From Cyanobacteria bacterium FACHB-63 (GTDB lineage Bacteria > Cyanobacteriota > Cyanobacteriia > Leptolyngbyales > Leptolyngbyaceae): a DNA stretch of 64,000 nucleotides. A model generated the notes under the pieces. That model saw only the letters and a list, made by a program, of their open reading frames with translations. It made no database searches and was not told where the DNA came from. The position numbers were made by a program, and so were the translations under genes. Within the stretch, counting starts at the first letter, position 1. Each line of letters opens with the position of its first letter. Positions 17,872-26,500 of the stretch are shown here, in pieces. Location of the stretch: NCBI GenBank assembly GCA_014695255.1, contig JACJNX010000089.1, positions 89,609 to 153,608 on the forward strand, written 5' to 3'.

Positions 17872-18744
17872 ATGACCTCGATTCGTCTCCCCCGGCTTTT
17901 GAACGCTGTCGAACGCCCCTCGCTCTCGCGTCAAATGATGCGAATCGGCACGGCGATCGTGCTGATCTTTATCGCGATCGCGCTGCTTGCTCCGATTTTG
18001 CAAGCAATTGGAATTGTCCAAAGTCCGACTGAATTTTTGGATAATCCTCCTCATGCTGCACCCAGCGCTCGACATTGGTTTGGCACATCGAGCTTAGGAT
18101 ACGATGTGTTTTCGCGGACGCTGTTTGGCACACAAGCAGCCATTCAAGTCGTGATTCTGGCAACGGCACTGAGTTTGATTGTGGGTGTGCCGTTAGGGAT
18201 GGTAAGCGGCTATCGGGGCGGAACGCTCGATCGTGCGCTCCTCTTCTTGATGGATACGATTTACACGCTGCCAGGGCTATTACTCTCGGTCACACTGGCA
18301 TTTGTCGTCGGGCGGGGGATATTGAATGCAGCGATCGCGCTGAGTATCGCCTATGTGCCACAGTATTATCGCGTCGTTCGCAATCAGACTGTGAGCGTGA
18401 AAACAGAGCTATTCATCGAAGCGGCTCAAGCGATGGGGGCTTCAACTTGGCGAGTGTTAAAAAAATATCTGTTCGCCAACGTCATTCAAAGCGTTCCAGT
18501 TCTGTTTACGCTGAATGCCGCAGATGCAATCTTGACGCTGGGGGGGTTAGGCTTTTTGGGATTGGGTCTGCCCGATGAAGTGCCAGAATGGGGGCATGAT
18601 CTTAGAGAAGCACTCGATGCCCTTTCAACTGGGGGAATTTGGTGGACAGCTTTATTTCCGGGATTGGCGATGACTCTGCTGGTGGTGGGATTATCGCTGT
18701 TTGGAGAAGGATTGAATGAATATGTCGATCGTAAAACTCGCTAA
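17872..18744 (+). CDS. ABC transporter permease, OppC/DppC type
   Basis: About 290 residues from the ATG at 17872; a GTG three codons upstream is the alternative. There is an N-terminal TM, then the OppC-type loop HWFGTSSLGYDVFSRTLFG, then a BPD_transp_1 domain with the EAA-like motif EAAQAMGASTWRVLKKYLF near residue 186. It would form half of the membrane channel of a peptide or nickel importer. No cognate permease, ATPase or binding protein is next to it; cyanobacteria often scatter these subunits. The substrate is unknown. Confidence 0.88.
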   Translation: MTSIRLPRLLNAVERPSLSRQMMRIGTAIVLIFIAIALLAPILQAIGIVQSPTEFLDNPPHAAPSARHWFGTSSLGYDVFSRTLFGTQAAIQVVILATALSLIVGVPLGMVSGYRGGTLDRALLFLMDTIYTLPGLLLSVTLAFVVGRGILNAAIALSIAYVPQYYRVVRNQTVSVKTELFIEAAQAMGASTWRVLKKYLFANVIQSVPVLFTLNAADAILTLGGLGFLGLGLPDEVPEWGHDLREALDALSTGGIWWTALFPGLAMTLLVVGLSLFGEGLNEYVDRKTR

Positions 18745-18919
18745 ATCTTCCCTGATTTGCCAGGCTTCAACCCGGATTCAATTACACCATCGAGAAAAAT
18801 ACTCTAGCTTGCCAAAAAACTCGATCGTTTATATTCCGCAAAACAGAAACTTTTTTGTCAATAATAGAGGCTGATGTAAACAATTCTTCAGACTTTATTG
18901 CACCGCATCCCGATTACTG

Positions 18920-19321
18920 ATGACCCCGACGACCTCGAACCCCGACTTCCGCTATCCACAGAAAACCCTCGATCGAGCCACCCGCGCTGTTCGATGCGCT
19001 CCGTTTCGGCTCAAGTTTTACGCGACCATGCTGACTCACAGCGTCGCGCTCGGTGCGGTTGCAGGCACCTCTGGCATTCGGAATCAGTACAGCAAACGAA
19101 CGCTCTCAGAGCTTGCCGCAGACGGGGAACTTCTCTGGCTCATCCAAGTCGGCATTTTACGACGCGAAGTAGATGGGCAGGGACTCACCGACAGTTTTCG
19201 CCTGACTCCGCTGGGTCGGCAACTGGTGCAGCAATGGCAATCTGTCGGGGGGTTTGGTAAAGCAAGATTGAGCGATCGCATTCTGAATGTGATGCACCGC
19301 TGGTTCCGGCTTCCGTTTTAG
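18920..19321 (+). CDS. Conserved cyanobacterial protein (Npun_F0494-like)
   Basis: 133 residues, basic, soluble. The stretch GILRREVDGQGLTDSFRLTP near residue 79 followed by LGRQLVQQW looks like a small winged-helix type fold. I recall this as the Npun_F0494 family, present across cyanobacteria without known function; that match is from memory. It is 36 bases upstream of cobQ on the same strand and may be co-transcribed. The start has no strong SD, and an ATG further in (MLTHSVALG) is possible. Confidence 0.65.
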   Translation: MTPTTSNPDFRYPQKTLDRATRAVRCAPFRLKFYATMLTHSVALGAVAGTSGIRNQYSKRTLSELAADGELLWLIQVGILRREVDGQGLTDSFRLTPLGRQLVQQWQSVGGFGKARLSDRILNVMHRWFRLPF

Positions 19322-19357
19322 ACCGACTTATTCCGCTTACCGATCGGAGGTGAATTA

Positions 19358-20827
19358 ATGAAAGCAGTCATGGTTGTAGGCACGACCTCGCACGCTGGAA
19401 AATCGATGGTCGCAACTGCGCTTTGTCGAATTCTGGCGCGAAAAGGGTTTCGGGTGTCGCCGTTTAAGGGACAAAATATGGCGCTAAATGCCTACGTCAC
19501 CGCGAACGGGGGCGAAATTGGGTATGCTCAGGCGGTGCAGGCTTGGGCGGCAGGAGTGCAGCCTTGGGTGGAGATGAATCCGATTCTGCTGAAGCCCCAA
19601 GGTGACATGACTTCTCAAGTGATCATCAAAGGGCGCGTTGCGGGACGAACCAGTGCGGTTGAGTATTATCAAAATTTCTTTGATATCGGCTGGAGCGCGA
19701 TCGAAGACTCACTCCGCCGCATCAGCGAAGAATTTGATCTGGTGGTTTGTGAAGGAGCAGGCAGTCCCGCCGAGATTAACTTAAAACATCGCGACTTAAC
19801 GAATATGCGAGTGGCGAAGTATCTAAACGCGCCAACAATTTTAGTAGTGGATATCGATCGCGGTGGCGCGTTTGCTCACGTCGTCGGCACACTAGAACTG
19901 CTTGATCCCGATGAACGAGCGCTGATTAAAGGAGTCGTGATTAACAAATTCCGGGGACAGCGATCGCTGCTCGATTCGGGGATTGAATGGCTGGAGAAGA
20001 AGACGGGAATTCCGGTGATCGGGGTGATTCCCTGGCTCGATCAGGTGTTTCCGGCAGAAGATTCGCTGTCTCTGTTCGATCGCAGTTCCACAAAAGCGAG
20101 CGGCGATCTGACGATCAGCGTGATTCGCTTACCTCGCATTGCCAACTTCACCGACTTCGATCCGCTTGAAGCAGAGCCTTCGGTGAATGTGAAATACGTC
20201 CATCCGAAGCAATCGCTAGGGCATCCCGATGCGGTGATTATTCCCGGGTCAAAAACGACGATCGCCGACTTGGTTGCGCTGCACAAAAGCGGCATGGCAG
20301 AAGAAATTCAAAACTACATTGCAGCCGGAGGAACGGTACTCGGTGTTTGTGGCGGATTTCAGATGCTTGGTAAAATTCTTGCTGATCCCGAAGGCATCGA
20401 AGGACAAGAAGGACGCTATCGCGGTTTGGGATTGCTGCCGCTCAAAACGGTGATCGCAGGTCAAAAAATCGCCCGTCAGCGCAATGTCACGTCTAACTAT
20501 CCGCAAGAAGGGCTACCCGTTTCGGGCTATGAGATTCATCAGGGTAGAACCCGCTTACTCGAAGACGCAGAAGGCACACAGGCACTCTTTGATGATGCGA
20601 ATCTCGGTATTGTGGATGAGAGCCAATCGGTATGGGGAACTTATCTGCACGGCATTTTTGATAACGGACCTTGGAGACGCGCTTGGTTGAATCGATTGCG
20701 GCAGCAGCGCGGATTGCGATCGCTGCCCACCGGAGTTGCGAATTACCGCGAACAACGGGAGCAAATGCTCGATCAGCTTGCTGACTCGATCGAGCCGCAT
20801 TTAGACCTCAAGCCAATTCTGCCCTAA
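19358..20827 (+). CDS. cobQ: Cobyric acid synthase CobQ/CbiP
   Basis: 489 residues, full length for the family. The N-terminal dethiobiotin-synthetase-like ATPase domain has the P-loop GTTSHAGKSMVATALCRIL. The C-terminal class-I-like glutamine amidotransferase domain has the nucleophile in LGVCGGFQMLG and the His in WGTYLHGIFDN. It amidates four peripheral carboxylates of adenosylcobyrinic a,c-diamide using glutamine and ATP, in cobalamin (in cyanobacteria usually pseudocobalamin) synthesis. The SD GGAGGTG lies just upstream of the ATG. A hairpin terminator follows. No other cob genes are nearby and no cobalamin riboswitch is seen upstream. Confidence 0.96.
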   Translation: MKAVMVVGTTSHAGKSMVATALCRILARKGFRVSPFKGQNMALNAYVTANGGEIGYAQAVQAWAAGVQPWVEMNPILLKPQGDMTSQVIIKGRVAGRTSAVEYYQNFFDIGWSAIEDSLRRISEEFDLVVCEGAGSPAEINLKHRDLTNMRVAKYLNAPTILVVDIDRGGAFAHVVGTLELLDPDERALIKGVVINKFRGQRSLLDSGIEWLEKKTGIPVIGVIPWLDQVFPAEDSLSLFDRSSTKASGDLTISVIRLPRIANFTDFDPLEAEPSVNVKYVHPKQSLGHPDAVIIPGSKTTIADLVALHKSGMAEEIQNYIAAGGTVLGVCGGFQMLGKILADPEGIEGQEGRYRGLGLLPLKTVIAGQKIARQRNVTSNYPQEGLPVSGYEIHQGRTRLLEDAEGTQALFDDANLGIVDESQSVWGTYLHGIFDNGPWRRAWLNRLRQQRGLRSLPTGVANYREQREQMLDQLADSIEPHLDLKPILP

Positions 20828-20833
20828 AAAAAC

Positions 20834-20863
20834 AAGCGCACCAGATAGCCTGAATGCGCTTTT
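20834..20863 (+). terminator. Intrinsic terminator of cobQ
   Basis: AAGCGCA (20834-20840) pairs with TGCGCTT (20855-20861) around a 14-base loop, immediately after the cobQ stop and followed by a short T-rich stretch. Confidence 0.65.
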
Positions 20864-20968
20864 ATCCCTAACCCTTTCGGTGCAACGTACCCGTTTGTCC
20901 TTGATTTATACAGTAGAGGCAAAAACCTCGAAAGCCAGTGGCGTTTAGACATTCTTTAGAATTTTGTT

Positions 20969-21208
20969 ATGAGTGTTTGCATTCGATTCTTGCCGGATGA
21001 TGTGACAGTGGATGCGGAAGTAGGTGAACCCCTGTTGCAGGTTGCCGATCGTGCGGGCGTTTCAATTCCCACAGGCTGTCTGATGGGGTCGTGTCATGCC
21101 TGCGAAGTGGAACTCGATGACGGGGAAACAGTGCGGAGCTGTCTCGCTTCGGTTCCCCCCGGACGCGAGACGCTGACCATCAATCTCTTCTTTGATCCAA
21201 CCTGGTGA
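20969..21208 (+). CDS. Small plant-type 2Fe-2S ferredoxin
   Basis: 79 residues. The cluster-binding cysteines are in PTGCLMGSCHACEVEL (C-x4-C-x2-C) and a distal C in VRSCLASVPPG, the plant-type [2Fe-2S] arrangement. It is shorter than PetF (about 97-99 residues), so it is a minor ferredoxin, possibly serving a specific oxygenase or assembly enzyme rather than photosystem I. It stands alone with its own upstream region; partners are unknown. Confidence 0.9.
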   Translation: MSVCIRFLPDDVTVDAEVGEPLLQVADRAGVSIPTGCLMGSCHACEVELDDGETVRSCLASVPPGRETLTINLFFDPTW

Positions 21209-21274
21209 GATTGCCGATGCCTGAGGGTTGGGGATTGGGGATACTATGACTCAGCTTTCTCAATCTTCAAATTC

Positions 21275-21859
21275 ATGCAATACCCCTTGGAACTGACCTT
21301 CAAATTTTGGTCGCTCACGCCGCGAATGACGATCGTCGATGCTGGAGGCAAGCCGATTTTCTATGTGCGGCAAAAGCTGTTCAGGCTCAAAGAAGTGATC
21401 AATGTATTTTCGGATGTCCATCGATCGCAAGAGTTGTTCACGATTAAAGCCGATCGCATCATCGATTTTTCTGCTCGCTACAATTTCTCAGACCCAAGCG
21501 GAAAGATTGTTGGAGCCATCAAGCGGCGCGGATTAAAATCTCTCTGGAAAGCTCACTTTGATATTTTTGATGGCGAGACTGTCGCTTTTACGATTCAAGA
21601 AGAGAATCCCTGGGTGAAAGTGATGGATTCGCTGTTAGGCGATTTGCCCTTTGGTAGCTTCTTCACCGGATATCTGTTTAATCCGACTTATTTAGTAAGC
21701 CGCTCTGATGGAACTATGGTGATGAAGCTATCCAAGCTCCCAACGTTTTGGTCGCGCAAATTCACCATTCAGCAAGTCGATCGCACGAACGATCACGAAC
21801 AGGCTCAAATCTTGCTCAGCTTGATGATGATGATTTTGTTAGAGCGCGATCGTGGTTAG
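21275..21859 (+). CDS. LURP-one-like / tubby-fold protein
   Basis: 194 residues. The pattern MTIVDAGGKPIFYVRQKLFR then FTIKADRIIDFSARYNFSD and GKIVGAIKRRG resembles the beta-barrel fold of LURP-one-related and scramblase-like proteins. Conserved tryptophans and a hydrophobic segment near residue 127 (LPFGSFFTGYLFNP) suggest membrane contact. Function is unknown in bacteria. It is convergent with the SRPBCC gene, the two overlapping by 4 bases. Confidence 0.65.
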   Translation: MQYPLELTFKFWSLTPRMTIVDAGGKPIFYVRQKLFRLKEVINVFSDVHRSQELFTIKADRIIDFSARYNFSDPSGKIVGAIKRRGLKSLWKAHFDIFDGETVAFTIQEENPWVKVMDSLLGDLPFGSFFTGYLFNPTYLVSRSDGTMVMKLSKLPTFWSRKFTIQQVDRTNDHEQAQILLSLMMMILLERDRG

Positions 21860-22290
21860 TTTCGCGCATAATCGCGGAATCGATCTAGATCTGCTTGAAT
21901 GTTGGACTGCACAAAGCGATCGACCATTGCGTTGTTCATGATCTGAGCCAAAAGATCGGGCACAGCATAGGAGAGCGTCATTCTAACAATGCTGCCCTCG
22001 GCTCCGCGATCGTAAAACCGGATTGCTCCACGATTTGACAGGCCACTGACGGATTCCCACTGAATAATCTGGTTGGGAATTTGCTTGGTGACGCGAGATT
22101 GCCAACTAAACTGAAGTCCGCCTGTACTCAGCGTCCAGCGTGAGAGATCAGGCTGATCTTCGGAAATTTTCACCGAGGTAATCCAGTTCATCCAGTTGGG
22201 CATCTGCTCGAGATCCGACCAAAGGCTCCACACTTTGTCGATCGATGCCTCGACTTCAACTTGGGCGGAGTGTTCTAACCATTGAGACAT
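21856..22290 (-). CDS. SRPBCC family (START-like) protein
   Basis: 144 residues of the polyketide-cyclase/SRPBCC helix-grip fold. ASIDKVWSLWSDLEQMPNWM near residue 15 is the hallmark start. The rest alternates strands and ends in a long helix. These proteins bind hydrophobic ligands in a central cavity; cyanobacterial members are mostly uncharacterised. It lies divergent from the HEAT-repeat gene with about 70 bases between them. Confidence 0.85.
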   Translation of the reverse strand: MSQWLEHSAQVEVEASIDKVWSLWSDLEQMPNWMNWITSVKISEDQPDLSRWTLSTGGLQFSWQSRVTKQIPNQIIQWESVSGLSNRGAIRFYDRGAEGSIVRMTLSYAVPDLLAQIMNNAMVDRFVQSNIQADLDRFRDYARN

Positions 22291-22360
22291 TTAAACAATT
22301 CCAGCATCTTCGCGTACTTAAGACAAAATAATAAAGCCGAATTTGCATGGAAGTAAGGAT

Positions 22361-23281
22361 ATGGCTCAAAGTTTACTCGCGATCGCAACATTTGTGGCGC
22401 TGATTGGGGGAGTTATTTTCGGGGTGTCCCGCTATGAAAAATCCACCACAAGACGCGAGGATTCAATCGGACAGGTGATTCAGTCTATGCCAGAACTGAG
22501 GATTGACCCTGACCCGATTCCCGCCGTCCCTGTTGCCGAAGAAATCTCGACTCCGCCTGAAGAATCAGAGCCGATCGCAGAAGCAGTTGAAGAAGCTCCA
22601 GAACCCACTAAAGAAGCACCGATCGCAGAATTGCTTTCAGAAGCAGAAAGCACCGAAACGCTAGAAGTAGAGGAAAGGGTGGCGGAAGGGTCGATCGACG
22701 ATGCCCCAGAACCCAGAGATGAAGCCGTTGAAGTCGTTCTCCCACCAACCATTCAAGATTCAAAACGTCGAGAAGATGAAGTCGAACCGAGAGAGCAAGT
22801 CGTTTCCGTGCTTGTCCCACCGACGATCCACGATCCAAAGCGTCCGAATGATGGCAAGCTTGAAGACCTGACTCAAGATCTGCTGGCTTGGGGACAGTCT
22901 AAAGATCTCAAGCACATCTCGAAATTAGTTCAGTACACAACTTATGCAGAACCGCTTGTGCGGGGAACGGCTGTAGTTGCACTCGGTCAAATTGTCCGTC
23001 ATCATGCGGTTCGAGGTGAGGTAGAACAAGCGATTCCCGTGCTTGGCAAACTGACGCTGGATTCTGATCTGAGGGTTCGACTGTATGCAGTACAGGCACT
23101 AGGACGGATTCGATCGGAGAAAGTTCTACCGTATTTAGAAAAAGCGTTGCAGAGTCCATCGGGGAGCGTGGTGAAAGCAGCGAATGGTGCAATTCAAAAT
23201 CTGAAATTGCAGTATGGGAAAACGCCAGCGATGCAGGTTGCCCAAAAGATGTTGGAAAAAACGAAAAAAACATCAGTTTGA
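22361..23281 (+). CDS. Membrane-anchored HEAT-repeat protein
   Basis: About 306 residues from the ATG at 22361 (a purine-rich AAGG lies just upstream; an earlier TTG frame start is unlikely). One N-terminal TM (SLLAIATFVALIGGVIFGVS) is followed by an acidic, proline-rich linker of about 130 residues. The linker holds a duplicated motif (VVLPPTIQDSKRRE and VLVPPTIHDPKRPN). The C-terminal third has HEAT/PBS-lyase-like repeats, such as GTAVVALGQIV and RLYAVQALGRIRSE. Probably a scaffold held at a membrane by a flexible arm; the partner is unknown. Confidence 0.75.
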   Translation: MAQSLLAIATFVALIGGVIFGVSRYEKSTTRREDSIGQVIQSMPELRIDPDPIPAVPVAEEISTPPEESEPIAEAVEEAPEPTKEAPIAELLSEAESTETLEVEERVAEGSIDDAPEPRDEAVEVVLPPTIQDSKRREDEVEPREQVVSVLVPPTIHDPKRPNDGKLEDLTQDLLAWGQSKDLKHISKLVQYTTYAEPLVRGTAVVALGQIVRHHAVRGEVEQAIPVLGKLTLDSDLRVRLYAVQALGRIRSEKVLPYLEKALQSPSGSVVKAANGAIQNLKLQYGKTPAMQVAQKMLEKTKKTSV

Positions 23282-23307
23282 TTGGGGGACGATCGATAAT
23301 CACCGAT

Positions 23308-23349
23308 AAACCCGGTAGAGACGCGATTAATCGCGTCTCTACCGGGTTT
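23308..23349. repeat. 42-bp perfect palindrome (REP-like)
   Basis: The 21-base arm containing GGTAGAGACGCGATT is followed at once by its exact reverse complement. The core GTAGAGACGCGAT...ATCGCGTCTCTAC is of the repetitive palindrome kind I know from many cyanobacterial intergenic regions. It lies between two convergent genes and could act as a bidirectional terminator. Confidence 0.85.
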
Positions 23350-23385
23350 GCAATTGGCGTTTCTACCGATTTTGAGATCGACAAA

Positions 23386-24672
23386 TCACGCGCTAATCGT
23401 TGCGGCGTCTTGTTTGTACATCAACTCCCGCACCTTCACCATACCCGCGACCAAACAATCCATCTCCTCGCGAGTATGCAGCGCATTCACCGTAATCCGA
23501 ATTCTCGGTTTCGCAATAAACCAAATCGGCGATACCCAAATTCCCAATTCCAGCAATTCCCGCGCAAACAGCTTCGGATTCAGCTCCGGCGGCAGCAGCA
23601 CCGGCACAACGTTCGTTTCCCCGATCGCTTCAAATCCCTGAGCGGCTAAGCGCGATCGCAAATATTGCGTACTCTCTTGCAGGCGCGACACCAATTCTGG
23701 CTGCTCCTGCACGGTGCGGAAACTCTGCAAGGCTGCGGCAGTCAAAGGCGGTGCCAGCGAACAAGTTCCGATCGAGGTCGGCGAGCAATTCAGCAACGGC
23801 TTTAACTCTGAAACATGGGTGCTAATTGCCGCGCCAACTGATGCCCCAAACTTCGCGAACGTCGAAAGAATCAGCGGATTAACGCCGCGATCGATTGCGT
23901 CCTGGGGCTTCAGTCCGAAATGCTCGTAGATCCCGCGTCCCGTCGCACCGATCGCGCCCGTCGCATGAGCTTCATCCATCAGCAGCGTACTATCGGGATA
24001 ATTCGACAAAATTTCGATCATCTCTGGTAGCGGTGCAATGTCACCATCCATCGAGAACACTGCATCCGACACCACCATAATGCGATCGTCGGGGCGAGCA
24101 TGACGCTTCAGCTTCCGCGCTAGGTCTTCCATATTGCAATGGCGGTATGCCTTGACGCGGACTCTGGGACTATAGCCGAAAAGTTTTCCCGATCGCGTTC
24201 CAGCGTGAGCCAAAGCAGACACAATACAACCGTGATTTAACACATCAGTCATCACCAGCGTTTCGCGAGTGTGCTGAAATCCAGAAACGGGGATCGCCAA
24301 ATGACAAAAGGCATCCATCAACGCCTGCATCGCCATCCACGCATTCAGAAATAGCTGGGTATGGGGTAAATGCTTGAAGCTAGCAATCTCGTCTTCAAGC
24401 TGACGATGCAGGTCAATCCGACCGCTGAGCACCGAGGTTGAGCTATTCGAGGTGCCGTATTGGAAAATTGCATCGATCGCGGCTTGTTTCACCGATTCGT
24501 TTTGGGTCAGCCCCAGAACATCGTTTGTGCAAAAAGTCAGAACGGTGCGCCGCTCTCCGGTTTCAGCCTCCTCAATCTCCACCATATTCCCCTGGCGTTG
24601 ATGACAGAGATACTCATCCGGGTCGAGTTCACTCTCATACCAACGCCGCACGTATTCCTTAACAACTTGCAC
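23386..24672 (-). CDS. Alpha-oxoamine synthase family PLP enzyme (BioF-like)
   Basis: 428 residues, class II aminotransferase fold of the alpha-oxoamine synthases. Visible are TNDVLGL near residue 48, the cofactor-binding LLMDEAHATGAIGATGRGI near residue 229, and the Schiff-base lysine in ILSTFAKFGASVGAAIS. The family condenses an amino acid with an acyl-CoA/ACP (BioF: alanine with pimeloyl-). Here the lysine motif and a long N-terminal extension differ from canonical BioF, and no bio genes are near, so the substrate is uncertain. Confidence 0.8.
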   Translation of the reverse strand: MQVVKEYVRRWYESELDPDEYLCHQRQGNMVEIEEAETGERRTVLTFCTNDVLGLTQNESVKQAAIDAIFQYGTSNSSTSVLSGRIDLHRQLEDEIASFKHLPHTQLFLNAWMAMQALMDAFCHLAIPVSGFQHTRETLVMTDVLNHGCIVSALAHAGTRSGKLFGYSPRVRVKAYRHCNMEDLARKLKRHARPDDRIMVVSDAVFSMDGDIAPLPEMIEILSNYPDSTLLMDEAHATGAIGATGRGIYEHFGLKPQDAIDRGVNPLILSTFAKFGASVGAAISTHVSELKPLLNCSPTSIGTCSLAPPLTAAALQSFRTVQEQPELVSRLQESTQYLRSRLAAQGFEAIGETNVVPVLLPPELNPKLFARELLELGIWVSPIWFIAKPRIRITVNALHTREEMDCLVAGMVKVRELMYKQDAATISA

Positions 24673-24830
24673 AGTTTACTCCTCTCACCTGCATGACGTT
24701 CGCGATTTGCTTCTGACTCAACAGTATATTTGCAGACGAGGAATTTCGCCCACAAACGCATCGTGTTCGATCGACTGGTCTCAAACATGAGGCGTGATAT
24801 TCAGCTTATCAGGGACTCTTAGCAAACGAA

Positions 24831-24869
24831 ATAAACAGCGATCGTTCCAGGGGTGAGATCGCTGTTTAT
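24831..24869 (-). terminator. Hairpin terminator downstream of the 295-residue gene
   Basis: Perfect 13-bp inverted repeat ATAAACAGCGATC / GATCGCTGTTTAT with a 13-base loop, 17 bases after the stop at 24886. The arms end in T-rich sequence on the - strand. Confidence 0.65.
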
Positions 24870-24885
24870 CGTCAGATTGCTGCCC

Positions 24886-25773
24886 CTAAATTTCTGCGAC
24901 TGCCCGCTCTATCAGACGACGCGCTAAAGTTTGCGTTCCCGTGTGGGTGTAGTATTTGACGGACACATCGAGAAATGCGCCGACGTAATCGAGTTTGTCG
25001 ACGGTGATATCGATCGCACCGCGAACGCGATCGAGCAGGGTTTGCTGAGTCAGATTGCGCGAGGAGACAAAATCGCCCATCCAGCCTTTGACCGAATCAA
25101 AACTCTGTCCGATAAAGTTTAGCTGTCCGGCTGAGTCACCGCCGGGAATCAAGGGCTTGACGCTCTTGAAGGATTGATTCTTTTCGAGTTCGTCTGGGGT
25201 GGTTTGGCTAATTGTAGACAAGCCTTTCTGAATAAAATCGCCGCCGAGCGGGATTAAACCGTCGAAGCTCACCAGGGCTGCCATCCGCATCAGGGATTCG
25301 CCGCTGTAGTCGCCGAGTGCCGCAAGGAAGTCACCGATACTATCGCCAGGGATGCCGTTGATTTGGCAAAAAGCGACGAGTTCGACGACGAGCTTGACGC
25401 AGAGATCGAGGCTCTGGAGTTTTTCGGGCTTGGGCGTGAGATTTTTGAGGAATCCCAGGAACGAGATGTCTTGTCCGACTTTGTTGGCGAGTGCAGCGGC
25501 TCCGAGTGCGCCTGCGGCGCTGTCCACGGTTTGATACAGCCACAGGGCACGTTGATAGCCTTGAGATTCGTCGTTGTAGAGATAAACGGCGCGTTCTCCG
25601 ATCGCTTGAATCAAGCTCTCGTCGGTTTCACCTGTAACCGTGCGAATCGTGTTGGTGAATCCGGTGAGATTTTGCCACTGTCCGGGCACGACAAAATCAA
25701 GGCTCTGAAGTGCCTTGACGGTTGTGCCACGGGTGGGAAGTTCGTCCACCAGTTCAAAAATGGGTTTACTCAT
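24886..25773 (-). CDS. Conserved hypothetical protein
   Basis: 295 residues, largely alpha-helical by composition, without a signal peptide or TM helix. Notable stretches are ELPTRGTTVKALQSLDFVVP at the start, LYNDESQGYQRALWLYQTVD near residue 89 and DKLDYVGAFLDVSVKYYTH near the end. I recognise no domain; I believe relatives are confined to cyanobacteria. It has its own terminator, and a 41-bp gap follows the lipoprotein gene on the same strand. Confidence 0.7.
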   Translation of the reverse strand: MSKPIFELVDELPTRGTTVKALQSLDFVVPGQWQNLTGFTNTIRTVTGETDESLIQAIGERAVYLYNDESQGYQRALWLYQTVDSAAGALGAAALANKVGQDISFLGFLKNLTPKPEKLQSLDLCVKLVVELVAFCQINGIPGDSIGDFLAALGDYSGESLMRMAALVSFDGLIPLGGDFIQKGLSTISQTTPDELEKNQSFKSVKPLIPGGDSAGQLNFIGQSFDSVKGWMGDFVSSRNLTQQTLLDRVRGAIDITVDKLDYVGAFLDVSVKYYTHTGTQTLARRLIERAVAEI

Positions 25774-25814
25774 GAAAATTCCTATGATTCGTAGTTCAGT
25801 ATTCGCTGAATGCC

Positions 25815-26336
25815 CTAGCTCTTGAGCTGTGACAAGCCTCTGAGGTCAAATTTTGAAATCCACTTTTCGCGCTCTGCCTGGGTAAACGAGGGATCACGCG
25901 ACAAGACTTTGACTTGATATTTACCTACTAAAACTCCGGTTTGGGTATTGCCCATCGTCATTGCAGGGAAGCCGTTAATTTTCTCGGTGCTGTTTTGATA
26001 CTTCGCAGCCGCAGCAGGCAGGCTAGAGGTATCGGAAATGGACAGCATGGCGACATCTTTGCCGTCTTTTTTCAATTTGGCTTCTGCAAAGCCTTTTTTC
26101 TCTTGGGTGTAAACGCGCTCATACCCTGTACCGGGCTTGGGGAAGTATTTGTTAAATTGGCTCCCTTGAGTTGCCTCTTTGGAAACAGCCGTTACTTTTG
26201 GTTTAGTGCTTTCTTTTTGCGCTTCGGCAAATCGGGAGGGTTCTTGAGTTTGGCAGCCTGTGACGAATAGCGCGATCGCAAGCATCACCGCCACAACGCC
26301 GCGCCGCCAGTTTGATAAATTCAATCGATGTCTCAT
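25815..26336 (-). CDS. Putative lipoprotein
   Basis: 173 residues. The N-terminus has a basic start, a hydrophobic core and the lipobox FVTGC (Cys about residue 28), so it should be lipid-anchored in the periplasm. The mature protein, from QTQEPSRFAEAQ on, contains FNKYFPKPGTGYERVYTQEK and INGFPAMTMGNTQTGVLVGK, a compact fold I do not recognise. Its C-terminus FTQAEREKWISKFDLRGL looks amphipathic. Likely cyanobacterium-specific. Confidence 0.7.
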   Translation of the reverse strand: MRHRLNLSNWRRGVVAVMLAIALFVTGCQTQEPSRFAEAQKESTKPKVTAVSKEATQGSQFNKYFPKPGTGYERVYTQEKKGFAEAKLKKDGKDVAMLSISDTSSLPAAAAKYQNSTEKINGFPAMTMGNTQTGVLVGKYQVKVLSRDPSFTQAEREKWISKFDLRGLSQLKS

Positions 26337-26500
26337 AAGTTTGCTGAATAGTAGTCTTCTCGATCGATCTACGATGACCGCTGAATTGCTGCAACCTACT
26401 CAGGGATGAGTTTGTGTCACAGCACAGTTCAGAGGTCTTTTGACACTTTAGAAGAATTTTTGCAGGCTGATCGCGCTTCGTAATCAAAAAAGAATGTTCA

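Noticed and set aside
18745..19357. Cobalamin riboswitch for cobQ
   Set aside because: No B12-box-like sequence is visible in the region upstream of the Npun_F0494-like gene or in the 36-bp gap before cobQ.
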